Assembly: GCA_009809945.1 (NCBI GenBank)
Contig: WTPW01000301.1
Span: 308,570 to 372,569 of the forward strand
Direction: 5' to 3'
Length of the DNA stretch: 64,000 nucleotides
Source of the DNA: Gigaspora margarita
Taxonomy: Eukaryota; Glomeromycota; Glomeromycetes; Diversisporales; Gigasporaceae
The notes under the pieces were generated by a model, which searched no databases, had not been told where the DNA came from, and saw only the letters and a program-made list of their open reading frames with translations. A program made the position numbers and the translations under genes. This document shows, piece after piece, positions 23,515 to 34,589 of the stretch; positions within the stretch are counted from its first letter, which is position 1; each line of letters begins with the position of its first letter.

Positions 23515-23755
23515 TTTTCGTTTTGCATAACCCGCCACACATTTTTTCAATTTTTGAAAATTTTTTTTTTTAGATCCCAATTGTGCCAATTGTTTATTTT
23601 TGACATTTATTTTTTCCGCTATTCTCATCCGGTGTCACCTTAATTTCCCGTAATTGCCCGATAGGACTGACGGAAAAAATATGACTGCCGACCCAATTTT
23701 TTGATTCCTTGTTGTGCAAAATGAAAAATTAACCTTGCATAACCTTAGATGTGAA
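23515..23755. mobile_element. Diverged MITE copy, same family as 3890-4250
   Basis: Left end TGATTTTTCGTTTTGCATAA and right end TGCAAAATGAAAAATTAACC are inverted repeats, and internal words (CAATTGTGCCAATTG, GGTGTCACCTTAATTTCC) match the reverse of the 3890-4250 copy (GGGTGACACTGG, GGCACAATAGG). Confidence 0.55.
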
Positions 23756-24191
23756 CATTATTCTATTAATTAACAGTATTTAAAAAAAAAATAAAAATCC
23801 GACCACCCATGTTTTCAGATTCCATGTAATGCAAAACGAACATTCAACTTTGCGTGTTCAAGTATAGTTTACTCAATTCTACTTATGGTTCTATCTTCCA
23901 ATACTTCTTAATATTAATTCCATAGCTCTATCTTCTTAATTCCGAAATTGTAGGATTCGAATATTCAATTTCAATCGTGAACTCAGTTAGCTGTGGTAAC
24001 TCTCCCACAAAAAATTTTAACCCCGTGATTTTTATCCAATGAACCCCTTAGGGTTAGGGTGAGATTAGGGTGAAGTCAAGTTAGGGGGTAAACTCATTTA
24101 TTAATGTTTTTGTGGGAAATCTATGGGCGTTACCTCAGTTCACGATGTCATGTGATCAGGGCAATCGGTATCGAATATCGGGGCTCGGAGG

Positions 24192-24936
24192 TAGGGATGG
24201 GTTCGGTCAGCTAATAGTCGGCCAGCCGATCAGCTATAGCCGTAGTCGATGTAGTCGACTATAACGGCTTAGCTGACCGGGTAGCCGATATCGAATTTTT
24301 TATTTCCTGGCTAATAAATCATATTATTGCTTAATTCAGCATTAAGTGTACAAGTTATATAGAATTATTGCAAGAAATACCCTAGCATCTTCCCCCAGGA
24401 TCGCCGTCACTTTTCACTGTCACGTGACTATGCCCAAAAAACTTCAAGTTCGTTTTAGGACTCCTATAGGACTTGATGTTAGCAAGACATATAGTAAAAT
24501 CGCTCAAGGAATTTTTTATTAGGGCGCGAAAGGTGATTTCTTATGTAAATTTTAGGGAAATGAGCGAAGCGAACGTTTTGATTTGATCTTCCGCTTGTGT
24601 TACATTACACCTGATCTCGTTATTTTTCGATTTTGATTGGCAAAGAGCAACGATCAAATCTAGGCTGAAATTACTTAATAGATCTTCAATATTTTGATTA
24701 TTTTGATTGGCTGCTTACAGCATGTGGCCCGAACTTTTTTTCGCCATGGTCTAATATGTATAACTGTATAACATATAAAAATATAATCATTTGGCACTTG
24801 TTTATATGCTTGATTGAAAAATTGATTAAGAAATTAATCAAGTAATTTATCGGCTATAGCCGGCTATAGTCGGCTACTAGCCGATAGTCGATGATAGCTG
24901 ACCGATAGCTGACCTAGCTGACCGAACCCATCCCTA
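24192..24936. mobile_element. hAT-type non-autonomous element with perfect 8-bp duplication
   Basis: Ends TAGGGATGGGTTCGGTCAGC and GCTGACCGAACCCATCCCTA are exact inverted repeats. Identical CTCGGAGG copies flank it at 24184-24191 and 24937-24944. Subterminal regions are packed with TAGCCGA/TCGGCTA words in both orientations, typical of hAT transposase-binding repeats. The 745-bp interior has no transposase and carries a copy of the dispersed module (24490-24550). Confidence 0.92.
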
Positions 24937-24944
24937 CTCGGAGG

Positions 24945-25373
24945 GGTGTCCTTATGGGCGATGGACTATGCCAAGCCCGTCTTCGAAATGGGGTTTCCAT
25001 TTTGAGAAAATAACGATTATTGTACCAGGAACGTAGTACGAAGTACGAAGTGTATGGTTTACAGGCAAGTTAGATGACTTCCGCAATCTTTGGCATCTGA
25101 TTGGATGGCCGTTCCTTGTGATTTTGTATGCCATGCGTCGTGCTTTTAAGTTACTGTTTATCGCGGTAGGGATTGATGTTTAAGGGATTCTATGAGATTA
25201 CGGTATGTGTTCACAATATTGATTTTCTTTATATGTACATTGACTTGACTATTTATCATCGTGCCTTCTTGACTTATTTTACTTATGTATTAATACTATA
25301 GCTTATTTTTACTTGTTTTACTCAGGATTCTGTTTGGATTGTCGATTTATTTATGTATTGAGTCACTTGAGAT
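24945..25373. other. Gene-free stretch with a shared 40-bp block
   Basis: 25023-25063 (ACCAGGAACGTAGTACGAAG, then TACGAAGTGTATGGTTTAC) matches 1382-1423 almost exactly. The surrounding 24945-25140 is GC-richer than average, but its frames are short and not recognisable. Confidence 0.4.
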
Positions 25374-26121
25374 AGCATAGCAGAAGTTCGTTTTGATTGG
25401 TTGTTAAGATACCCCGGAAAAATTGTCGATCATACCCCGGATAGAGTACCGGACAAAAATTTTATAACTCTCGAACTTTAAAAAATTAGTCAATACACTC
25501 TAAAGACATATTATAAATTTACAATATACTAATTCGGTTTTGTATTAACAACTTTAATTTGGATTTTACAAGGGTTTTGTTATTTTTTTCACAATAAATA
25601 CATATAAACGTCTACTAAATAACGCGTACGCGACCATTCCTAACACTACTATTACTATCACTTATTGTGTTATAAACGTCATATTCAAAAACTATATACT
25701 TGTACTAAATAAATTATAATCAAAAATATTAAAATACGGTTTAGAATAATAGTTCAAAATTATACTTTTCGTAAAAAAACACAAACAAACTAGTTGAAGC
25801 AGAGTCTTTCAATTTCAACTCACCAATTGTTTAGACCGCCGAACCACCTTCCGACCTTTCAAAATATTCACCTCTCATTTAGTTTTTGGAACTATTGCAT
25901 CTTATTGCATCTCAGGTTAAAAAACAATAAGTTTGAAGGTAAACTATCAACGACTAAAGTTGGTTGTTACGTTTTGTATTACAAAAAAAAAGTTTCATAT
26001 GACACGACGATTTTTACTATTAAAAGTACTTTAAAAATTACAATTGACTATATAAAAAAAAGATCGTCGCCAATCATATTTATCCTAATAACAGCCAATC
26101 AAAACAAACTTCCGCTATGCT
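25374..26121. mobile_element. Mutator-like non-autonomous element with 9-bp duplication
   Basis: Ends read AGCATAGCAGAAGTTCGTTT and, reversed, AGCATAGCGGAAGTTTGTTT, continuing with TGATTGGYTGTTA. Both sides carry the same 9 bp, ACTTGAGAT (25365-25373 and 26122-26130). A 9-bp duplication with long inverted ends is the Mutator (MULE) signature. The 748-bp interior has no transposase; the 152-codon open frame at 25794-26252 crosses the right end and is judged spurious. A single similar end (AGCATAGCGAACTTTTATTT) lies at about 26579. Confidence 0.85.
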
Positions 26122-26130
26122 ACTTGAGAT

Positions 26131-27040
26131 TTTTCCATTTTATATCGGCACCGATTTTTCAATTTTGTTACCTAATTTGTAATTGTGCTAATATGGGGTT
26201 TATTATTATAACGCATTACCAATTATTGTTTATATTGTTGCTAACTATATAAAATTGTGCAGATTTACGTAATAATTTTGACGTTGCATAGGTACTCTAT
26301 TTAGTATTTTTTGCAGATGTCAGTATCAACATCGTCCTTAAATATATTATTATTATTCTCGCATTACATAACCTTAAAATTATTACCTTATTAACGCCCT
26401 CCCTACATTGTTTTGTAAACTGACTCTTAAAGTGATATCCTGACTCAGATCCAAGTGATTCGTGACCTCATATCACTTGATTAATCCTACAACGAACGAT
26501 ATTTGTAGAACCCGGGTTTACTATTGGAGCTAAATTCAGTATCAAATTATTATCGCTATCTCAAAACAATACTAACATAGCATAGCGAACTTTTATTTGA
26601 TTGGCTGATTTTGTAAATCGATTTTCTGTCACAAGATCGAATACGTATTCGCAGGGGTTGTATAAAATTTAGAAACTATACCTTCTTCTCTACAAGAAGA
26701 TAAAGTAATTTGGTAATCGGCAATGTATTTCGGAAGCTAGATATATAATATTTACATCATAATGTACTAATTTCCCCGTTCCTGGTTTCGCGCAACTGCG
26801 TTGCGCAGCTACTTATTTGTGAAACCAAAATTTTTACCCCTGAACTTTTTGTTTAATAAACAACACCATGTGATTATAAAGCACTGATTGACCAGTCTAA
26901 TTTAATTGTGCCGTCAATCTTTGATCCCAAACAGTCCACGTAATCATTACCAATTCTGACCATACCGTACCAATCCGGATCTCGACCCGTGCCAATCCGA
27001 CACCAACCCGTGCTGATCCGGTCCCAATTTTCTTATTGGG
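26131..27040. other. Gene-free region
   Basis: No gene was recognised. It contains an isolated Mutator-like end at about 26579-26615, a small GC hairpin (GCGCAACTGCGTTGCGC) at about 26790, and a patch of CCGTACCAATCCGG/CCCGTGCCAATCCG words at 26960-27025 that may be the subterminal part of a decayed hAT element. Confidence 0.4.
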
Positions 27041-27156
27041 AATTTCTAATCTAAGTTTACAGAAAAAAGAAATATTCTTTACTTAACGTTGTAATTAAAC
27101 ATTATATAATTTGTTTGATTATCTGAGTAAAATAATCAAGTTGCTTAAATGACAAA

Positions 27157-27273
27157 AGTTACAGCACCCAGTATTCCCATGTTGTCCCCAACCATAGTAC
27201 TGACTGGGCCATCAGTGGCTTATCTTCGGAGATCGGACGGGTTCCGGAGCTTTTCACTGTGTATGGCCGTAAC
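27157..27273 (-). rRNA. 5S rRNA, copy 2
   Basis: Read on the minus strand it starts GTTACGGCCATACACAGTGA and ends GGGTGCTGTAACT, like copy 1, with very few substitutions (GCCACTGATGGCC instead of GTCACTGATGGTC). Helix I pairing and both internal promoter boxes are intact. CTTTTGTC follows as a weak terminator. The flanks are homologous to those of copies 1 and 3; in the 5' flank a Harbinger-type MITE has been inserted at 27368-27620. Confidence 0.93.
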
Positions 27274-27367
27274 TGAAAGGTGGTAAATTTGTATTATGAT
27301 TAACGATTTTATATGAAAATTCCGTTAAAGTATGAAGTTTATACGCCTAATATGTTTTCGAGATTTA

Positions 27368-27620
27368 GGCCAGATCGATTTAATTCTTTGTTTAACATGA
27401 TCCCCTTCCCCCTATTTTTTAAAATTTATATGAATCCAATACACATTAATAGTAATTAATAGTATTTGCCCCTCTCAATTTTTTTAAATTTTATATAACT
27501 AACATATATAAAACCAACCAATAAAATTGCAGTATTAATATTTTTGTGTTTTTTTCAATGCCCACCCCTTCTTACTGTTATTTTATGTTACGTTAAACAA
27601 TGAATCAAGTTGGTCTGGCC
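27368..27620. mobile_element. PIF/Harbinger-type MITE inside the 5S flank (copy 2)
   Basis: Ends GGCCAGATCGATTTAATTC and, reversed, GGCCAGACCAACTTGATTC are inverted repeats flanked by TTA (27365-27367, 27621-27623). The same family occurs at 50496-50770 (ends GGCCAGACCAATTTAATTCG). The homologous flank of 5S copy 1 (about 22166-22200) reads GAGATTTAACATTAATATAA without the insertion, so an empty site is available for comparison. Confidence 0.9.
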
Positions 27621-27905
27621 TTAGCGTTAAAAAAACAATTTCGAATAAATCGATTGAGGCGTCATTATAAGCTCAGTCTATTAGAAAATCTGGACTCACA
27701 ATTTGAAAAACAATTTAAGTGTTTAAATTGATAATTTAATAATTTTATACTATATTATATATTATATATATATAAATTATTTATCTACTAAAGAATTTTC
27801 TAATCAAAAATTTACAAAAAAGGAGTGTTCTTGCTACGTTGTAGTTAAATTAAATAATTCGTTTGGTTATTTAAGTAAAATAACCAAGCTCGCTTAAATG
27901 ACAAA

Positions 27906-28022
27906 AGTTACAGCACCCAGTATTCCCATGTTGTCCCCAACCATAGTACTGACTAGGCCATTAGCGGCTTATCTTCGGAGATCGGACGGGTTCCGGAGCT
28001 TTTCACTGTGTATGGTCGTAAC
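27906..28022 (-). rRNA. 5S rRNA, copy 3
   Basis: Minus-strand 5S with start GTTACGACCATACACAGTGA and end GGGTGCTGTAACT. It differs from copies 1 and 2 at several sites: GACC for GGCC near the 5' end, and AAGCCGCTAATGGCCTAGTC in the box A region. Helix I tolerates the change as C-G to U-G or A-U type pairs depending on the fold, so it may be functional, but it is the most divergent of the three. It lies about 750 bp from copy 2 in the same orientation, a tandem repeat of about 490 bp once the inserted MITE is subtracted. Confidence 0.9.
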
Positions 28023-28207
28023 TGTAGAGTAGCAAAATTTTATAAATATTAATGATTTTATATGAAAATTCCGTTGTAGTAATGAAGTTTCTATGGCTAA
28101 AATATTTTTAATGCTAATATAACGATTAAGAATAAATCGATTGAGGCGCCCATTATAAGCTCAAACTATAAAAATTTGGATTCAACAATTTGAAAAACAA
28201 ATCAAAG

Positions 28208-28223
28208 TGTTTAAATCGAGAAT

Positions 28224-28280
<57 letters not shown>
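28208..28280. repeat. (AAT)n microsatellite
   Basis: An uninterrupted run of AAT of about 24 units, starting at the end of the 5S copy 3 repeat unit (AATTTAATAATAAT) and ending at the TIR of the next element. Confidence 0.95.
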
Positions 28281-28282
<2 letters not shown>

Positions 28283-28797
28283 TGTCGGGGATTATGCTGA
28301 AATTTTGATCTATTTGGATATGAAAATTTAAATTTTATTGGGGTGCTTTTTTTGATTTTGTCTTATAGGGTTAAGGTAAGGCTTAGGGGTAGATTTTATA
28401 TTTAAAGTGTATATGGGGATGAGTCAATAGAAATCAAGCAATTTTTTTAGTAAAAGTTTAAATCAAGATAACTTAACAAAACTTGATCAAATTTGATAAA
28501 AATTTTTTAAATTAATTCTATAGGTTTATGAAATTAATTTAAAAAATTTTTATCAAATTTGATAAAAATTTTGTTAAATTAATTCTATAGGTTTATGAAA
28601 TTAATTTAAAAAATTTTTTTCAAATTTGATTAAATTTTTGTTAAATTATTTCTATTCAAAGTTTTTAAAAAATTTTATTATAAAAAATTTGCTTGATTTC
28701 TATTGACTCACCCATATATGGATTTTGACGGGCTTATAGTTTCAAATTGAGGCCCCAAATTTTAGCATCATCCGATATCAGCATCATCCCCGACAAT
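28281..28797. mobile_element. TIR element with ATTGTCGGGGATNATGCTGA ends
   Basis: Ends ATTGTCGGGGATTATGCTGA and TCAGCATCATCCCCGACAAT are near-perfect inverted repeats. A second inverted pair lies inside (GAGTCAATAGAAATCAAGCA at about 28426 against TGCTTGATTTCTATTGACTC at about 28691). The core holds two direct copies of about 75 bp (ATTCTATAGGTTTATGAAAT in each). It was probably inserted at the edge of the AAT microsatellite. No coding capacity; family uncertain because the microsatellite hides any duplication. Confidence 0.75.
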
Positions 28798-28819
28798 AAT
28801 TAATATATTTGTAGCCATA

Positions 28820-29033
28820 GGCTACCGGTATCGTAACTTAATTCAGATTACCAACCCAATTTTTTTTTATAAAAATAAACCTTCACAATTAAGGTTAGAG
28901 TTAGCGTGAGGTTAGGGTTAGGGCAAGGCTACCGGTAGCCATAACTTAAGATCAGATTACCAAGCCAAATTTTTTTTTATAAAAATAAACCCTCGCAATT
29001 AAGGTTAGAGTTAGAGTGAGGTTAGGGTTAGGG
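28820..29033. repeat. Tandem duplication of a telomere-like module (107 bp x 2)
   Basis: The units begin GGCTACCGGTA and end with AATTAAGGTTAGAGTTAG, GTGAGGTTAGGGTTAGGG; the period is about 107 bp with only a few differences. The second unit runs on into the AAAATTTGGCAAGGAG module (29050-29110). Confidence 0.8.
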
Positions 29034-29228
29034 AAGTCATAGTTTATACTAAAATTTGGCAAGGAGTTTTTTATTAGAACGTAGAAGACGGTTTCATAAT
29101 CAAAAATTTTTCTTATTACCAATTTTTATTTAAAAAAAAACAACAATTCTTGTATGGTTTCGCGTTTCACTTGACCTTAAATTTGATTGTCTTATGGAAT
29201 GTGGCCATGGTTACAAATATATTGATCC

Positions 29229-29293
29229 ATATAATAATAATAGTAATAATAATAATAATAATAATTATTATTATTATTATTATTATTATTATT
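29229..29293. repeat. AAT/ATT microsatellite with switch of strand
   Basis: AAT units (with one AGT) pass directly into ATT units, producing a perfect palindrome of about 50 bp that could extrude as a cruciform or hairpin. Confidence 0.9.
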
Positions 29294-29464
29294 GAATTCA
29301 AAAAAGCTTCTTGCAATTTAAATTAAAAATTTCATTGATAATACATCCAAAGAATTATATACCATGTTATATGCGCATTATAAATCGACTATAAATTTTA
29401 TTATTGTACAGTTTCTTATGAGTATGAAAATATGTCGGACTGTCAGCCGTCTGACAACTTTACA

Positions 29465-29628
29465 ATAATGCCATTATTGGATAAGTCTGTTTACAATATC
29501 GTAAATCCTTTTCTGGTCGAATTTTAGGTATATAATTAGATTGGTTAGTTCTCTACCAATCAAGCTTTGCATCTGACATGTGACTTGAAAAATATTTACG
29601 ATATTAAAAATCACCTATCCAATAACTA
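29465..29628. repeat. Foldback repeat around TTATTGGATA/TATCCAATAA
   Basis: Left arm CCATTATTGGATAAGTC, then CAATATCGTAAATCC; right arm TTTACGATATTAAAAATC, then CTATCCAATAACTA. It forms an imperfect hairpin of about 160 bp. No target duplication seen. Confidence 0.5.
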
Positions 29629-29695
29629 TAAATTAATCAGGCATAGATGAGACGAAACTCCGACTCGATGTAACAATAATACTAAAGCACACCAC

Positions 29696-30467
29696 CAGTG
29701 TTGCGGCTGAAACCTCCCCCAAAGTCAAAACATTTCGGCCCTGAGTTTTGGTATCGCCCATCATCCGAAAATTCTGAAATTGCTGAAACTTCTAAAATAG
29801 TCGAAACCTTTGAAATGGGTGACCCCTCCAAAACTAGGCGAAACTGAAACTTCCGAAACTTCTGATACGTCCGAAATGAGTGAAACCGAAGCTTCCAAAA
29901 CTCTGAAACTACGTGAACTTTCCAAAACTTCCAAAACTTTGCAAATAAAAAGAAGCATATCCTGCAAATTTACGATCCTTGAATAAAATAAAAAAAGGTC
30001 CCTCACAAAGTTTTGAACCTTTTGTAAATAAAAAAATGCAATCCGAACCATTCCAAACCTAGTGAATAAAAAACGGATCAAATGTAATTTATGCATGCTA
30101 TTTCACGTGATGAGATCCTCATGATTTTATTGGCTGATGGTTTCTGAAGCCAGTCTCAGAAATTTCACTTTAACCCAAAAAACTGGTAAAGGCCACTCCT
30201 TTTTATAGCATAAATCCGAATTTTAATATTCTAACTATTTCCGAAATCCATTAACACATAATTTTGCCTATCATTTATATAAAATTAAATGGCTATTGGT
30301 TTCAAAAATTTCAGAAGCTTTGCCAATTTTGGAGGTTTCGGAATTTTTGGAAGTTTCAGAAGTTTCAGAGGTTCAGAAGTTTTGAATTTGGGGCTTCTGG
30401 TGAAACTAGGTTTGAGAGGTTTTGAAAGATTCTCCCATCCTATACTGAAATTTTAGCTGAAATACTG
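29696..30467. mobile_element. hAT-like element with near-perfect 8-bp duplication and GAAACTTCC repeats
   Basis: Ends CAGTGTTGCGGCTGAAA and (reversed) CAGTATTTCAGCTAAAA match at 13 of 17 positions, with CACACCAC/CACACCTC (7 of 8) at 29688-29695 and 30468-30475. The subterminal 300 bp at each side are made of CCGAAACTT/TTTCGGAAG words in opposite orientation, like the other hAT elements. The long minus-strand frame at 29761-30096 is made by these repeats and is not a gene. Confidence 0.75.
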
Positions 30468-30475
30468 CACACCTC

Positions 30476-31486
30476 ATAGGAGGGTATCCATCTGATTAGC
30501 TAATGTAAATCAGTTGTTCAGGTAACTTATTTATATACTTTAAAGTACTTTTTGGGAATGCAAAGTTTCACTAATTAAAATCACTGCAAAAACCATTTTT
30601 TTACTTTGATAGAATGTCTATATTTATTATGCAAAAATAATCAGTAATAATCGGCATCCCTATGAACTTTTCTTGAAGCAAAATTTTCTATTTATTATAT
30701 ATTAATTATTTTATATAAGTAGCATTATATAAATACTAATTTCAAAAAACAGGTAACTAATTTGGTAAAAAAAACTTGTATTTACTATTTAGTTATGCTA
30801 ATAGTGAATTTTAATATCTTCTGCGCATTACAGAGATTTTTGTTGATCTTTAAATTTTGCATTTATGCATGTGAAAAATATGTAAAATTGATATTTTTGT
30901 TTTTTTAAATATATTTAATTCATGATCTGTATACCAAACAGGGGCTGTAAGCAAGACGGAAATTCATTTTAATTGGTGTTTATATCTATTGAAAAACCAA
31001 TGTTACACAGATTATTTATATTGTTTACAATAGAGAAATGAACCTGCAAATAGCAAAAAAAAATTTTCATAATTAATTCTATCTAAAATTTTGTGAAATT
31101 ATAATTTGAAAACATTATTTTTATATAAGCATTTGGGATCAAATAGGATTTAATGTTTCCACCAACTTTAATTAGAGACGATTTTGACAATAGTTGTATT
31201 TAATATAAAGCCATTATATTAAGTTTTTATCATTTAAAATGAAATAACCAAGTTAAAATGTCACGTTTTTTGGCATCAAAGTATTTAACTTTATATGAGC
31301 AAGGTGTTTTTTGAAATATGCAAAGATTATCAAATACTATATCAGATATGAAGTTGTGAGTAAAATGATAATAATAATATCAGGTATCAATATACAAATT
31401 AGTCTTTAATTCTAACTAATTAGAATTATAGATGATCAGCCAATAAACCCAATTTTCTGTTATGCTAGAACTGCATATATTACCAT
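30476..31486. other. Gene-free AT-rich region
   Basis: I see no gene, RNA or clear repeat here; frames are short on both strands. Confidence 0.5.
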
Positions 31487-31940
31487 ATATAGTAAAATTG
31501 GGAAATCCATTATTGTTTATTTAAATTTCTGGAATCTGGCACTATCAGAGCAATATCGAACTTTTTTTACTAAGCTAACCTTTCTTTACTACTAACAAAA
31601 GTTGTAGAACATATTCTTGCAATTTTAATAGTGGTAAAGGCATTAAATTTGCCTAGTAGATCACAAACTTACATTAAAAAATGGTTTGCAACTATATAGA
31701 TTTCTATGTAAACAATAAAATTGTTTATATATAAACTATATGGTCACAAAATGTTTTTTAACAATATTTCATAATATACTGGGCCAATTTTTGATTTTAC
31801 TACCATTATAATCACAAGAATGTATTCTACAACTTTTGTTAGTTGGTGAAAAAAGGTTAGCTTAGTAAATAAGTTTAATATTGCTCTGACAGTATAAGAT
31901 TCCAAAAATTTAAATAAACAATAATTAATTTTTACTATAT
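31487..31940. mobile_element. Foldback element, about 450 bp
   Basis: Arms pair over most of their length: TTATTGTTTATTTAAATTTC and TGGAATC near the left against GATTCCAAAAATTTAAATAA and ACAATAA near the right; AGCTAACCTTTCTT against AAAAAGGTTAGCT; ACAAAAGTTGTAGAA against TTCTACAACTTTTGT. The centre is at about 31715. It has no coding capacity. Confidence 0.65.
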
Positions 31941-33188
31941 ATTTTACAATTTGGCATATAGATCATGAATTAGTTATTATTTAATGTAATGATTTATTTT
32001 TTAAAATTTATTTATTTAATATAATTAATTTTTTTGTATGTTTAAATGTAGAGTACAACATAGATTATTTATTATATGATTTGTGCAACAAATTGAATTT
32101 TGTATAAAAATAGAGGTATATTACTAATAAATAGTTTTATAATTATATTTATTTTTATAAATTTGTACAATATATAGAACAATGCATGCTTGTTGCAATA
32201 GTATTAATATTAATAGATAAAAAATCTAAAAAAATGATTTGTATATATTATAAATTTGTCTTGATAGAATGAAAATAAGCAATTTTAATTGGTTACATAT
32301 ATGATTATCATATGTTTTTTGTATACAATTTTTTAGTACCTAATCTTTAATGTATATTTCTCAATGAATATTAACTAATTTTAATAAATTTACTATTTTA
32401 GAATCAGAAAAATATATACTACAATTTTCTTAAAGTTTAAAACTAACTAACTTATAATTTTTTTAATTTAAAAAATAAAATTGTTATTATAATTTATGAA
32501 TACTGTACTCTATCTTTAAAAAATAAATTTGTTAAATTTCATATATAATTTATGAATACTGTACTCTATCTTTAACATTACAATAAAAGTTAAAATTTTA
32601 ATTTTATACAATATCAGGAAGTAGTTTTTATATAAAGCTATGTAGAAATTTTACATAATTATATTTAAAAATTTTACATAAATCTATAAACCAATGCAGA
32701 CTAGCATATCATAATTTTATACTAAATATAATTTTAAATAATATTTATTTAACAGTTACATAATGAAAAGTTAAAATATAAAAATGTGTTAACTAACCAA
32801 ATAAGTAATATGTTAGAATAGAAATAAAGTAAAAGTTATAATTAAAGTTAGAGTTGGTGTTAGAGATAAAATTACAAGAGAATCATTTTTAATTAAAACT
32901 ACAACAGGGGATACCACTGGGATACCATAGTAAAATTTGAAATGTTGACTTTTTTTTAAAATTTAGATAAAATATATTTAAATTTTATAATATATAAAGG
33001 TTAAATAATTATATATGTAAAATTTATTAATATATAACATTTATAAAAATTTTATCTAAATATTACAATATATAAAAGTTATATAATATATAAAAATTAA
33101 TAATATATAAAATTTATATAAAAAATCTATTTAGATTTTATAGCATATAAAAGTTATTTAATTATTATACATAAAATTCATAAATATA
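31941..33188. other. Gene-free AT-rich region
   Basis: Very AT-rich. A short direct repeat of about 35 bp (AATTTATGAATACTGTACTC) occurs at about 32491 and 32548, and a series of ATATAAAA(G/T)TTA words forms a loose repeat at 32940-33180. No gene. Confidence 0.5.
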
Positions 33189-33544
33189 TGGGTCTTTGCC
33201 TTGAAAATAGGGTTCTGAGGTCCCCCAAACCAAAATTGAGATTTTTGTTAAGCCTTAATTTATGAAGAACAAAGTTCATTTTGTGTATGTTTTATAACTG
33301 ATTAACTTAATATTAAAATGAGTTATAGAAGTTCAAAATTTTGACATTGAATATAATATAAAAGATCAACATAGCAGATAAATATTTTACCATCAATTTT
33401 ATTCAATAAAAAAAGTTTTGCGAAGATTATTTCTAAAATTAGCAGAAAATCAAGTTTGGGTTGTTTTTGTTATACAATCTTTATTTAAGATTTACTCAAA
33501 AAAATTTATAGTGCCGTAGGGTCATTTTCAAGGCAAAGACCCCA
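33189..33544. mobile_element. TA-flanked element with TGGGTCTTTGCCTTGAAAAT ends
   Basis: The left end TGGGTCTTTGCCTTGAAAAT and right end ATTTTCAAGGCAAAGACCCC-A are inverted repeats differing by one extra base, flanked by TA (33187-33188, 33545-33546). The interior is 356 bp long without coding capacity. Confidence 0.7.
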
Positions 33545-33789
33545 TATAACAATTACATAAGATTTTTTTATAAAATTATTTTTATATAAGTTTAAATAAA
33601 TTTTATATAAATTCTATATTAAAGAATATATAAAAATTAACATTATATAATTTTTATATAGTAATCTATATAATATTTATATAATGTTGTAGATCTATGT
33701 AGATTTTATAAACAATGAACTTGCTAATGAAATTGTAAAGTGTAAATATAATTAATAGTTATTTGGTATGAAGTACTAAATAACTGAGT

Positions 33790-33950
33790 TATTTGCTGTA
33801 TGCTATTTGATTAGTCAATTTTAAGCATCTTCAGTGCTTAAAATCTGACTAGTCAAATAATATGCTATATAACAGTAAGGTACAATAGTGTTCTAATGCT
33901 AGTAAAGTGTGATAGCACTTTATTAGTATTAGAATCAGTGTTATAAATTC
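33790..33950. repeat. Two adjacent small hairpins
   Basis: The first (about 33798-33872) pairs GCTATTTGATTAGTCAATTT and TAAGCA with TGCTTAAAATCTGACTAGTC and AAATA. The second (about 33891-33944) pairs GTTCTAATGCTAGTAAAGTG with CACTTTATTAGTATTAGAAT. They are 20 bp apart. Unknown role; both could be MITE relics. Confidence 0.6.
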
Positions 33951-34589
33951 AAAAAATTTTTATTCGCGCAAACGCAAAAAAAAACGCACTAAAAAAAATT
34001 TTATACGCGCATTATATATACGGGGAGCCCTAATATATGTGCAAATTTAAATCTATATGCACTGCGCCTATGCGCGAATCCAATTTACATAACTGATTAG
34101 AATACTATAGCAGTCACACAATTTGTCATGCAGATCACAGGTGTAAATTTTTTAATATAAATTTTAATGATCAACATTCATATGATCAACCCTTTTTTAT
34201 AGTAAATTGCAACAGTAAGCCCTCTTTAAATGACTTTTTCAAGGGTTTTTTAAAAGAAAATATATTTGTATACAAGGTATAGCAGTTTATTTTCATAAAG
34301 CACTCTTTGATTTTTCAAGTTTAAAGCAGAAAAATAATAAAGCTAAGAAAAATCATACCTTCAAAATAGGTGTTTTATTTTATTTTTATGTATATACTAT
34401 TTGTCTTATTTCACTTTAAAAACTTTTTTTTTTTAAAAGTTCAACTTACTAAACCTCTTGACAATTATAAACTGCTAGATATTAAATGAAGTAGCAGTAA
34501 CTATAAAGTGTTTAGTAGTTATGAGCTAAATTAGTATATTTGAATAAGTATTATTAGAATTTAAATGCATTGAAGAGAACTATTATTGA

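Noticed and set aside
25794-26252. 152-codon open frame on the plus strand
   Set aside because: It crosses the right end and target duplication of the Mutator-type element, has no recognisable domain and an AT-driven composition.
29761-30096. 111-codon minus-strand frame rich in VSEVSEVS and SFRVLE
   Set aside because: It is produced by the GAAACTTCC repeats in the subterminal part of the hAT-like element at 29696-30467.
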